64,000 bases of DNA from Limnomonas spitsbergensis (Eukaryota > Chlorophyta > Chlorophyceae > Chlamydomonadales), in assembly GCA_037349105.1 (NCBI GenBank), contig JAYJMM010000112.1, positions 62,001 through 126,000 on the forward strand, in the 5' to 3' direction. The notes under the pieces were generated by a model. That model worked only from the letters and a program-made list of their open reading frames with translations, was not told the DNA's origin and did not search any database. Shown here piece by piece: positions 46,101-56,517 of the stretch. Position numbers and translations under genes: made by a program. Positions within the stretch are counted from its first letter, which is position 1. Each line of letters opens with the position of its first letter.

Positions 46101-47624
46101 CCCCCGCCCCTCATGTTTATATGCCCCCAGGCACGGAATGTGATGCTGAAGAGCAGCGGCGACGCCCGCGGCTTTATCGCCAAGGTTGCGGATTTCGGCC
46201 TCAGTGTCAAGATGGAGCACATGGAGACCCACATGAGCAACGTGTTCCAGGGGACCATGACGCACATGGCGCCAGAGATCCTGATTGAGGGACGTGTCAG
46301 CAAGGCGGCAGATGTAAGTGATGGGGCTAGGAAGGGTGGCGTGGAGGGGAAAGGGGAGGGGGGACTCTTTGGAAAAATTTCCCAGAAAACAGCCCGGTTT
46401 GCTTAGATAGGGCTAGGCAGCCATGCCCGGGCAGCACATCTCACATGACGGCATGTTGACTCTTGCGTCATCAGCCAAGAGCACCCCTCGCCGCTTCACG
46501 TTTTCTCGCATTCAACGCGTTCCAGGACCAACCCCTCCTTCTCGCCCACCCCCCTCTGTCCCGCCAGGTGTACGCGTACGGCATCACCCTGTGGGAGCTG
46601 TTCACAGGCGGCAGCCCCTTCAAGGGCACGCCTCGTGCCCTGCTGGGGCACGTCATCACCAAGGAGAACCGGCGGCCGGCGTTCACGCTGGCAACGCCGG
46701 AGGCCTACCGCGCATTGGTGGACCGGTGTTGGCACCCGAGTTATGAAAAAAGGTAGGAGCGGCGGCGGCGGCTGGGGGATAAGTTATTGGGGGCTTGGAC
46801 TGGAGAGGGGTGAGGGAGAGCTGACAGCCTGGATGTTGCTAGGCCTGATGGAGCGACCAAGTGTTGCTTGGCCGAAGGAATCTCTGGTGTTGCTAGGCCT
46901 GATGGAGTGGGCTTGCTGCCTAGCTGGATAAAATATGGATGCCACAAGGCCTCAAGAAGGACGGGTGTTGTGTAACCACATTAAGTCTAGGCCGGATGAA
47001 GTACAGATGATGCCTGGTCGGATGAAGTACAGATGATGCCTGGCTGGATGAAGTACGGATGATGCCTGGCCGGATGAAGTACGGATGTTGTCTAGGCCAG
47101 ATGAAGTACGGATGTTGCCTGGCTGGATGAAGTACGGATGTCGCTATACCCAAGGCTGGGATGCTCTCTTGCGCAGGCCCACCTTCGACGACATCCTTAA
47201 AGAGCTTCTCAGGATGCGTGCAGAGCTCAAGGGCTCCTCACAGCGCGTTCGCATCAAGCCGCCGAAACTCTCCAACCCACACAGCGGTGACGTCGTGAGC
47301 GCGGGGGACAATGTTGACTGCCTTGAGTTTGATGCTGGTGCGCATGGCATGGCCAAGCACCTGCCCGTCATCAACGGCAGCGCCGGCAAGTCGGTTGCCA
47401 CCTTCCGCCCCACCACGTTGGCGGCGGTGACTGAAGACGACGAGAGCAGTGAGCTGGGCAAGCTGAGGGCCAGTGGCAAGCTGGACAAGGTGAATGCAGC
47501 CGCTGCCGCTGCCGTGGCCAGCAGGATTGTGGCGCTCGTGGAATGCCCGGGACTTGATGATTCGGCCGTGTCGGCGATGGGGATCGTGACGGAGCTGGCC
47601 TCGGAGTATTCTCAGCCAGGGTGA
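40104..47624 (+). CDS. CHASE-domain receptor-like TKL protein kinase
   Basis: Seventeen exons with GT-AG borders keep phase and give 1017 residues: 40104-40526, 40809-41000, 41161-41319, 41688-41901, 42226-42284, 42495-42525, 42720-42780, 42975-43114, 43550-43785, 44112-44229, 44329-44411, 44613-44709, 45104-45354, 45601-45774, 46131-46313, 46568-46752, 47177-47624. Order: Ser/Pro-rich cytosolic N-terminus, membrane segment about 152-173, CHASE sensor about 190-425 (YVERAFAPLVTLNSFIHQTP, LDLFGPNALRAGAI, SGPLDLL, FWGFVTAIILFN), membrane segment about 436-456, coiled coil, kinase domain 573-886, 130-residue tail. Kinase landmarks: GEGSFG loop, VAIK Lys595, HSDLK 742-746, DFG Asp767, GTMTHMAPE, WHPSYEKRPTF. 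CHASE domains sense small extracellular ligands (cytokinins in plant receptors); the ligand here is unknown. The HRD Arg is Ser, so it is a non-RD kinase. Confidence 0.88.
43150..43235 (-). mobile_element. tRNA-like SINE head inside a kinase intron
   Basis: On the minus strand GACGTGGCGCAGTGGCTTAC has a good pol III A box (TGGCGCAGTGG), and about 45 bases later GGGTCCAATGTTAGGACC resembles a decayed B box and T arm. The rest does not fold into a proper tRNA, so it is a tRNA-derived element rather than a gene. Confidence 0.35.
46945..47150. repeat. About 29-bp tandem repeat in the last kinase intron
   Basis: Seven imperfect copies of GGATGAAGTACGGATGATGC and CTGGC end 25 bp before the acceptor at 47176. 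Earlier in the intron a related word, TGTTGCTAGGCCTGATGGAG, occurs twice. Confidence 0.8.
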
Positions 47625-49210
47625 TTGAGGATGTCGGGGCGTGGGTGAGCACACCGCTCTGTTGATATAGGCCATCCTCATGCGCGCCACCCATGGACCG
47701 ACCCAGGGATATCCATGAGAGGGGGAGGCGGGGGAGGAGGGAGGTGGCTGAGATGAGGGGAGTCCGCGCTGGGTATGCTGCAAATCTGCTAGACAGCCGA
47801 CAGATTTCCGTTTTCAAACCTATAATTAACAAGAATTAAGAGGTGACCCAGGAAAGCACCATTCATACCTTTCGAAATGCACATCTGGCTACAGCACCGC
47901 AGCTCCTTTCATGTTGGGTGCAGAGGGTGACAAGAAGGCAGAAATATTTCCGTTGCCCTTCAGCCCCATGCCTATGTTCTATAGCTTTCATTTTCCGCAC
48001 GTAATTATTTTATGACGTTGTCTTTCAAGTATTTTTCAGCTTTCATAGGCTTTAGGCGAACGGCAAGCCTTTTGGAATATGAATATTCCCTTTTTTCACA
48101 CGGCTGTGGCTACGGTTGTGCCCTGCCACAAACCTTGTATTCGTGGTTCTTCCTTTCATTTGGTGCGGGTGGTAGATGGGGGAGGAGGCTCGAAACAGGA
48201 CCCTGACTGTATTTATGTTTTCTGCCTGATGTTGGAGTCTGTGGATACGGTTCTCATTGCGCTGGTTGAAGAGGTCAGAGCTGTCATGGTACCACCAGAC
48301 CATCTTTCAAAAACAGAGGGTCGTGAAGAGCTTAGCATTGGGAACTTCAAATTCATATTATACAGCACATGTTTTTCGTTGCCCTTGTATGCGCCGTTCA
48401 ACAGGCATGTCCCTGATAAGCTGATGGTCGTGCATGCTTGTGTGGAGCCGCAAGTGGAACTCCAGGCCCCGATGTAAGCCCCATGCGCTGCATCAAGCTG
48501 ACGAATCAGGCAGGCATGCACCTACAATGTGTATTGGTTTTTCTGATTCGGATCCATGCCCAGACCAGGGCCCCAGAAAGTGTGCCTGCCTTTTCTGGAC
48601 TGGTTTCATTACGAGGAGATGCGCAACCAACTGAACCAGCAGCCATGCCCTGGGGGTCTAGCCTTGAGCCAAACAACTGAGGTGGACGTAGCGCAAGTTT
48701 CTGCTATAGAGGCTTCTTTAGGGGCAAGTATCTCCACTCCGCTTTCACGTTGTCAAATGGTGTGTTATGAAGCAAATGCATGTTTGGTTCAAAGCCTCTC
48801 AAATAGCCATGCAAAGTAGACACGCATCTTCAACACTATTTTGCCATGTCCGTTTGAATCAAGGTTCCCAGATGCAACCAGGGGCTGTACCAATATGCTC
48901 TTTCTTGCATCTGATAAGTTAGATGTCCAAGGATAACTAACGCCGGCAATGGAGGGCACCAGTCAATGACGTTACACCTCTGGGCCTGAAAGGCGCCAGT
49001 GCTCCTTGCTCCATGGCACGGGTGCAGGCTCGATTCCAACATTTTTACAAAAGCATGCGAGGGGGGGGGACAAAAACAACTAAAAACACCCCAGCCTCGA
49101 AAGCATGGAGCTTGACGAGAGCTTTCCATATCTGGTCTTAAAATGCTTTTTGCCCCGGTCTATTAATCAAGACCAGATTTTTCGACCCGTAAGAATCTCC
49201 CGTACACATC
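47625..49210. other. Intergenic, 3' side of the kinase gene
   Basis: Several short open frames (for example 48079-48477 on the plus strand) have no recognised family and no clear splice context. One copy of the GGCCCAGAGGTGT end motif lies at 48965-48987, inverted. Confidence 0.45.
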
Positions 49211-50430
49211 GTCGCGTACGGCATCACAGTAGAATAAATACCAGATTTTTCGACCCGTACAAACCGACAGGCAACCGACCATCGTGCCAAATCGTCGCCA
49301 CAGCCTCACAGGAATGTTTAGCCTCTACAGCGCAGGTGTAATGGTCTGCTGCCAACCCTCGTGACTATTTCAGTGGAACAGCGGATGAAAACAGCGAGTC
49401 GGCGAGTCAACAAGGCCCTGTCAGGATGACGATGTCGGCTACCGCTGGCAGCTGACTTCCAAATGTTCACACGTCCTCCGGTGTCGGAACGCGAGGAATG
49501 TGAAGTCGAAATCGTCGTCGAAATCGGGCGTTGCTGTCGGCATTTGACGGAAATTTGAATCAGTGTGCAATCTCCCGCCACACGAGGCGCACAAGGGCCA
49601 GTTGCATACTTGCATCGCAGTTATCAAGACGTGCTAATCAGGCGCAGCTCTATACCCAGCTCAATACCCAAGCCCTCAGCCACACCGCCAATAATGCGAG
49701 CGCGATAAAAAGGCTATGTCTGCAGACATACCAGGTTCTGCTGGGTATTCTTTTGACTGGCTTCAGAAGCGTAAGGCACTCACTGGTCGAATACTTCGAC
49801 GCCTTGCCTGATTTTTTTTCACTCTCACAATTACCGGTAATGAGTTTTCGTGGAAAGAGGTTAGTGAGTAAAACAAAATGGTACTCTGGGTAAAGCAACA
49901 AAGAACACAAGCACATCCCATGGTGCATTGGGGTTTACTGGGTCTGATTACAGTATTGTTACACAGCTTAAAACACAGTTCAAGCTGAAGGCAGATAAAA
50001 ACATGGCTGTCAGGAATCGTGCCTAGTTCGAGTGTTGCTCCGGTTGTTGGTGCTGAATTGCCTAGCATGAATTCGTCAATGTCTGAAACACTGATTGCGT
50101 TTGCTGGCCCACCAAGATGGTGTGCGAGCCACCCTCAAAATAGTCCCTGATGGGTAGCAGTTCCCTGTTTAATGCATAGTGCTAGCTGTTGAGTGGTGCA
50201 TGCCAGTAGTCGACGAACTTTGACTGTGGCCTCAATAGCTTTAATCGTCGGGTTTTTCATTGTTAACTGAAAGGAGACTAATAAGACTATTCTGAATGAA
50301 GCCAACTCTGCAACGCAAAAATACTTAGTTCATACCAGGTCTGACTCACCAATATAAAGTGTCCCCTAAATCCATATTCGGAAATAAACGCTGGGCCGGG
50401 GCCTGTAAACAACATAACATGCTGTAATTG
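49211..50430 (+). mobile_element. Non-autonomous Helitron-like element, copy 1
   Basis: It begins near GCGTACGGCATCACAGTAG and shares with the next copy the left part (TTTTTCGACCCGTACAAACC, CGACAGGCAACCGACCA, GAGCGCGATAAAAAGGCTATG) and about 390 bp at the right end (TTGGTGCTGAATTGCCTAGC through CCATATTCGGAAATAAA). It lacks the protein-coding middle found in copy 2. It ends where copy 2 begins, with no spacer visible. Confidence 0.6.
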
Positions 50431-52430
50431 CGTACGTCACCACAGTAGTATAAAGAGCACATTTTTCGACCCGTACAAACCGACAGGCAACCGACCAGGT
50501 GTCACTGGTGCCATATCGTCGCCACAGCCTCGCTGTAATATTTTAGCCTCACAACGCAGGTGCAATGGGCTGCTAAGAATCGTCACTATTTGAGTGGAAC
50601 AGCGAATGAAAACGGCGAGTCAGCGAGTCAGCAAGGCCCAGTCAGGATGGCGATGTCGGATACTGCTGACAGCTGACTTTCAAATGTTCACATGTTCACA
50701 CGTCTTCCGGAGTCGGAACGCGAGGAATGTGAAGTCGAAATCGTCGTCGTAATCGGGCGTTGCCGTCGACATTGAGGGGAATCTGAATCAGTGTGAAATC
50801 TCCTGCCACACGAGGCGCACAAGGGCCAGTTGCATCGCAGTTATCAAGACGTGCTAATCAGGCGCAACTCAATACCCAGCTCAATACCCAAGCCATCAGT
50901 CACACCGCCAATGATGCGAGCGCGATAAAAAGGCTATGCCTGCAGACGTACCAGGTTCTGCTGGGTGCCTGCAGACGTACCAGGTTCTGCTGGGTGCTTT
51001 TTTGACTGGCTTCAGAAGTGCAAGGCATTGGTTGAGTACGTCGACCCATTGCCTGATTTATTTGTTCACTCTTTTAAAAATGAGTTTTCGTGGAAAGAGG
51101 TGAGTAAAACAAAATGGTAGCTGAGCTGCAGCCTAAGGTGAGGTGGACTGACAGGAGCTTAAAAGCTTGTTCACTAAAGCACCATGTGAAGTCAATGGGT
51201 TATTTGTGTTGAGGCTGCAGTGGTTTCTCAAACAGCACCTTGGCGATAAATTCCAGTCTCGAGGATCAGCACATGCACACATTGCGACATGAGTGGATGA
51301 CTGATCGAGGTGATGTAGAGTTTTTAAACAGTGATGTCACTGCTGATGTTCCTGACATGCAGAAGTACCATGAGTGCAATAATCCATTCTGGCAGCGTGT
51401 GCATAAATTAGTAACGACATGCTTGGCGCATGACTGTACCAAGCACAACGGTGCATGCAAGGTTGATGAAGGTATGTGAACCAAGGGCTTCCCTGAACCT
51501 ACTACGAAAAAGGCATTTCTCTGTCCTATCATGGATTGTTGGCGGTACCCTCGCAGCTCCACTACTGACCATATCTTGTGCACTACCACCCTGGCCTGCT
51601 TTATGAGTGGGGGTAGGTATTGCCACCTTCAGAGAGTTTGTGCTAGCTAGATAGCGTGTGGATTAAGTATCTTATGAAGTACCTCGCGAAGGTAGGTACG
51701 CATGCAAGTGCATACATGTGCAACCTCACAGTTGATAACAAGGCTGCCCTTGGACTCTCCGAAGAGGTAAGTGCCGGCGTGGTTTCGCATCTGCTGCATG
51801 TGTCCTCACTTGTATCATCACCACCCCTAAGGCTGCATGGAAATTGCAGAAGTTGGACTTCGTGATACACCCTGGCACACGCAAGTTTGTGCATGTTGCC
51901 ATAACATACCCTACCAGTCAGTTATTTAAAAGAGCCATGCAAAGAGCTGATGCCACCCCAATGGTAGACAAGTATTTTGCTAGGCATGACAGTTTGGCGG
52001 CATTTGAAATTGAAGAGTACTTCCGTCTTAAGTGCCTAGTTTGAGTGTCACTCCGGTCGTTGGTGCTGAATTGCCTAGCATGCATACGTCAATGTATGGA
52101 ACACTAATTGCGTGTGTTGGCCCCCCATGGTGTGCCCGCCACCCCCAACATAGTCTCTAATGGGTAGCAGTTCCCTGTTTCATACATAGTGCTTGCTGTT
52201 GAGTGATGCATGACAGTATCCGACGAACTTTGACTGGGGCCTCAATAGCCTTTATAGTCGGGTTTTCCTTTGTAAACTGAAAGGAGACTATTTTTAATGA
52301 AGCCAAGTCTGCAACGCAAAGAAAATAGTTCATACCAGGTCGGACTCACAAATATAAAGTGCCCCCCCCTGAAAATCCATATTCGGAAATAAAACCGGGG
52401 CCTATAACCACCATTACGGTACACGCTGTG
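50431..52430 (+). mobile_element. Helitron-like element, copy 2, with decayed Rep/helicase segment
   Basis: Same ends as copy 1, in the same orientation and directly adjacent. The middle (about 51115-52045) codes broken pieces of a Helitron replication protein (see next entry). Right-end homology with copy 1 runs through TTCATACCAGGTCGGACTCA to about 52430. A 25-bp direct duplication (TGCAGACGTACCAGGTTCTG) occurs near 50940-50995. The precise 5' TC and 3' CTRR ends could not be fixed. Confidence 0.6.
51240..52044 (+). pseudogene. Helitron replication-protein remnant
   Basis: Pieces in order: HEWMTDRGDVEFLNSDV with FWQRVHKLVTTCLAHDC and NGACKVDEGM; a TGA where the family has Cys; TKGFPEPTTKKAFLC with RYPRSSTTDH; then VWIKYLMKYLAKVGTHASAY; then KLDFVIHPGTRKFVHVAITY and KYFARHDSLAAFEIEEYF. 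The C-x-KGFP, Y-RRS-like and IKYL-KY blocks are characteristic of the Helitron Rep N-terminal region. In-frame stop, frame changes and missing HUH and helicase parts show it is dead. Confidence 0.55.
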
Positions 52431-53040
52431 ATTGGTCCAACGGTGACTAAGGTACAGAGAGCCAAACAATGAGGATTTCGTAGATTTCACAAAAGCTTAT
52501 TAGTTTTGCGAATTATATCTCAACCCCGAGGAAACTGCATAATATGAAGATCACACTGCATAGGGTAGGGCCAGAGCTTTCCAACGACCCCCATGCATGG
52601 TCAACGGCAAACGTTAAGCACCCGGTCAACGCATGTCAAACTAGGAGGGAGGGGGGGTCCAAGGCCTTTAAAAAACGGTTGTTTTTTTGTCTTGAAGTCG
52701 ATATACCCTCCCAAAAGTCCTTAGGTGCAACTCCCATGTCAAACGGACGAGTTTTGGAAAGAAAGAAAGACTACTCCTCCGCCGAAGCAGGAGGCGTGAG
52801 ACCGCTCGACCCACAGCAGTTATATCCTACCAAGGATACGGTAGCCCGCTCACGACATTCTGCGGGGCACATTTAACGAAGCGCCAGACGTTTTCCCCGC
52901 ATACACCTGGTACACGGTACGAAATGAACGTTCGAACCGCACACCTCAGGATGAGCTGCCAATCAGTGTATTACCACTGAGCCCACCGGGGATACCCTCC
53001 CATGTTAAACGGATGAATTTTGGAGAATTAGGGGGATGCG
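52431..53040. other. Non-genic stretch with tRNA-like head
   Basis: Apart from the tRNA-like sequence at 52912-52990 nothing is recognised. Confidence 0.45.
52912..52990 (-). mobile_element. tRNA-like SINE head
   Basis: On the minus strand GGTGGGCTCAGTGGTAATAC (A-box-like, compare TGGCTCAGTGGTA) is followed about 40 bases later by GTGCGGTTCGAACG (B box GGTTCGAA). The D and T stems do not pair well, so a functional tRNA gene is unlikely. Confidence 0.4.
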
Positions 53041-53044
53041 TAGG

Positions 53045-53400
53045 GGACTGGGTGGGTCGTCCCACGCGGGTCTGCATCGCCGCGGTCACCCATATGGGGT
53101 CACACTTCCGGGTCAAACCACGCGGGTCCGCCCATCGTGGTGACACCCACGCGTGTGCACCCAATGGTGTACCCCTAGCGTAGACCCGCGTGGGGGGCTG
53201 GGTGGGCCGTCCCACGCGGGTCTGCATCGCCGTGGTCACCCATATGGGGTCACATTTTCGGGCCAGACCACGCGGGTCCGCCCATCGCGGCGACACCCAC
53301 GCGTGTGCACCCAATGGTGTACTCCTAGCGTTCACCCGCGTGGGTGGAGGATGGGCCCACGTGGGGCAACCCACATTGTTCAGACGTGAGCCCCACTGGG
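53045..53400. repeat. 150-bp satellite, about 2.3 copies, opposite orientation
   Basis: CTGGGTGGGTCGTCCCACGC recurs at exactly 150 bp (53048 and 53198). The sequence is the reverse complement of the family at 36780-37930: CCCAATGGTGTAC, GACACCCACGCGTG and ACCACGCGGGTCC are all shared. Confidence 0.8.
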
Positions 53401-53499
53401 TGGGCGTGCGTGGTTCGACCAACGCACAGTTTTCCCGACGTGGGGTCCATATTTGTTTTCTTCTGCGCCCCCCTCGTAGTAAGCATGGCAGAAGAAGCA

Positions 53500-53860
53500 T
53501 GGCAGAAGAAGGCCCCCGATTAGGAATCAGAATGGCAGAATCAGCCCCGAAAAGTATTTCAGCCCATCAGAAGAGCAGAAATTGGAATGGCAGAATCAGC
53601 CCAAAGGGGGCGTCAGTCCATCAGAAGAGCAGAATGACCAGAACGGCAGAATCAGTAGAAGGGAGCTTCACTGCCTCAGTCAATCAGAATAGCAGAATGA
53701 CCAGAACGGCAGAATCAGCCAGAAGGAAGCCCCAGTCAATCAGAAGAGCAGAATGACCAGAACGGCAGAATCAGTATGCAGGGAGCCTCAGCCAATCAGT
53801 ATTCAGAAGAGCGGAATGACCAGAATGTCAGCATTAGCCCTAAGGGAGCCTCAGGCAGTC
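53500..53860. repeat. About 60-bp imperfect tandem repeat
   Basis: AATGACCAGAACGGCAGAAT recurs with AGAAGAGCAG and variable spacers of 15-30 bp. About six copies. Confidence 0.75.
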
Positions 53861-54195
53861 ATCACTCAATCCTGGTGTCGGCATCGGTGTCGGCGTCGGT
53901 TGCAGCAAATAGCCAGCAATCGCATCCAGCTAGATCCTGTAGTGCTGGATTATGGATGGGCACCCTGATTATTTCCGCATGCCATCTGACTTTTCGCAGC
54001 AAATCGTCAAATCGTAGGCATCCAGCCTGAACCTGTACAGCTGGATACCTCTGGAGAAAATCAGGGCTTTGGCCCACCAATGCTTTTGGTGGGCGAATAA
54101 AGGCATATAAGCGGAGAGTAATGCAGCCAAACTCATTGATACTTCGATAGTTCATTTCACGCTCAGCCCTTGCTCCCTCTCGCAAACTGATCGTT

Positions 54196-56517
54196 ATGGC
54201 TACCACCGCTGTCAACCCCACGCTGGCGATCGAGCTCTCGAAGATTAAATCCATTGACGCTGCTTCCCTCATGCAGCAGTGCCGGCTTCTAAAGTGCAAG
54301 AAGCATGCGCGTTCCTCATCAAAGAATTGCAAGCGAGCCCAGACTGGTAGGTACTCGTGTCAGCATGCCATGTGAGCAGGTTGTCTGATCCAGCCTTAGA
54401 AAGCTTTCTTCCCTATCTTCTAGCTCCAGGCTTGACATTATTTGCAACAGCATGTGACCCCATCATTATTTCGTCTGCCTGTCTAATCAAAAGCTTCTGA
54501 TGCTTGCGCAGCAATGGTCTGGCCTGCTGCCGAAGGAAAGGCCGCCGCCCCCCTCGGCGACGTTACTGCGATACCTGGTGCCGTCCGCACCGTCAGCAGC
54601 AGCAAGGCAACAGCAGCACCACTGTCTGCATCATCCCCAGCTGCCAACTAACATCTCATGTGCAGGTAAGAGGAGGAGACGTGCTTGCTGCCTTGCTCTT
54701 GTGGATCGTGGCCATATGCAAACAAAGCATGGAGGTGTGACCTGTTTTTACAAATATTGCTGAAGAAGCAAGCATGATTCCAGCATCAGCTATTCAGGTC
54801 GAATGGATCATGATCCGTCGTTGATGTTAAAAACATATCCCCATGCAGCTTCATGCTCTGACACAACTGCCCTCTGTAATTGCTACTTGCAGGCCTGCTC
54901 CCCTCTAGCCCAGTGATCATCACTGACCATGTCCAGGAGCTTCGTCCCTGTCAGCCCCGGGTTTCCGCGGATGATGACCAGCTGGATGCTTCTGGCTTGT
55001 CAGACCATGCGTGCGTTGAGACAGAGCTTTTTACCTGTCCCCTGCTGGTGGAGATGGGACCTGTTGGCTCTGCGGCATCCGGGCTTTCAGCACCTCTGGC
55101 TACACCGGCGACATTCGAGCCTCCCTCCCTCAAGCCTTCTCCTAGTGCCTCAGTGGCAGAACAGGCGGCGGCATCCCTTTCCCTGGACGCCCCTTCCCTG
55201 GACGCCCCTTCCCTGGACGCCCCTTCTCTGGAACCCCTTCCCTGGACCCCCCTTCCCTGAACCCCCCTGCCCTGGACCCCCCTGCCCTGGACGCCCCTTC
55301 CCTGGACCCCCCTGCCCTGGACGCCCCGTCCCTGGACGCCCCGTCTGTTACGAATGTGCCCTATGACACTCTGGATTGCGTAGAGTCTGACCCGTCTTTC
55401 CAGAGGGGCTCCAGGCCTCCGATGTCCGAGTGCCTTGACTGCCTGACGCCTTCAGAGGTGGACGAGGCGAAGGTCGATTCCGCAGAAGGAGCTGGCAACC
55501 AAACATCTCCTATTGTTTTGTCTGGTGAGCTTAAATGCAGTTATTTTCGAAGGGCTGCTGCCTATTTGTCCTACATGTATTGCTCTTCGTATGCTGTTCC
55601 CTTGGCTACCATTTCTTTTCTTTCGTGACTCGTTTTCGAGTCTTTCGCATGCTTGACTTCACTGACTTGCCTTCCATGCCTTCTCGTGTCTTCTGTCCCC
55701 CCATGCTGAAAACAGTTCCCCATGCAGATTGAGCTCTGACACACCTGCCCTCTCCTTGCAGGCCTGCTCCCCCCCAGCCGCTGCCCAGTGATCTGCCCAG
55801 TGATCAAGGCGGTTCCTCCCGACGAGCCATGGGTGTCTGCCGGCGATGACCAGCTGGATGATGCTGGCCTGTCTGCTGATCAAGGGCACACGGTCTTTCT
55901 GTGCTGCGTCTGCCTGACGCCTTCAGAGGTGGATGCGCCCGCGGCCCAGTCTACAGATGGAGCTGTGAGACCATCGCCCATGATTTAGTCCAGTGAGATG
56001 AAGTGACATTCTTTCCAGAGGGCTCATGGCCCTTTTTCAACTTGAGTCGGCCCTCTCATGCCGACTCCCTGGAATTTGTCTTTCTTGACTCCTCTCCGTG
56101 TCTTCTGCATACTTGACTTGACTGACTCGCATTCCATGGCTTATATTATTTCCTTCCAGTCATTCCATCCCCTCCCGTGTCTTCTGTCCCCCCTTTCCAT
56201 CTGTATCATCGGTAGTTTGAATGTTTAGTACCAGTCGCCCTCGCTTGTATGTCCCTGTAAAATAAGAAATGCCCATGTCATGTTTGAGAGTATTCAATGT
56301 TTCTCGTGTATCCTTTATTGTTACTTCCCATCTTTGTCTTTCTGGTCATCATTTACGATTTTTCTGTGTGCCTGCCACTCAGCGTCTGAACACTACCCTA
56401 CCCTTATGCACAGGAGATTTTGAGAACACTGGCAGCAAGAGCGATCCGAGTAATGGGCTGCCAAGCAAGCTTTGGGGCCGGGTGCTGCGAGTGGTGACAT
56501 GTGATTTTGCCGCGTGA
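54196..56517 (+). CDS. Unrecognised gene with a duplicated exon, probably damaged
   Basis: Proposed exons: 54196-54346 (MATTAVNPTLAIELSKIK, then a Cys/Lys-rich KCKKHARSSSKNCKR), about 54514-54665, 54893-55526, 55764-56002 and 56414-56517 (terminal, LPSKLWGRVLRVV). The third and fourth exons are related: both open GLLP after a near-identical acceptor, contain VSADDDQLDASGLS or VSAGDDQLDDAGLS, share CLTPSEVD and end at GTGAG donors. Problems: the second exon does not keep phase with the first in the frame that leads into the third; a 15-bp coding repeat loses one base near 55230; and the fourth exon has a TAG at 55986-55988 where the third has a sense codon. No family was recognised. It could be a pseudogene, a gene with a poison exon, or affected by sequencing error. 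Confidence 0.4.
55165..55350 (+). repeat. 15-bp coding minisatellite (SLDAP)
   Basis: About 12 units of CCTTCCCTGGACGCC and variants encode SLDAP-like repeats. One unit near 55230 has 14 bases and breaks the frame. Confidence 0.8.

Noticed and set aside
48079..48819. Plus-strand open frames downstream of the kinase gene
   Set aside because: No family resemblance, no convincing splice signals and no codon pattern like the neighbouring genes.
52912..52990. A true tRNA gene
   Set aside because: A- and B-box-like blocks are present, but the D, anticodon and T stems do not pair properly. Kept only as a tRNA-like SINE head.
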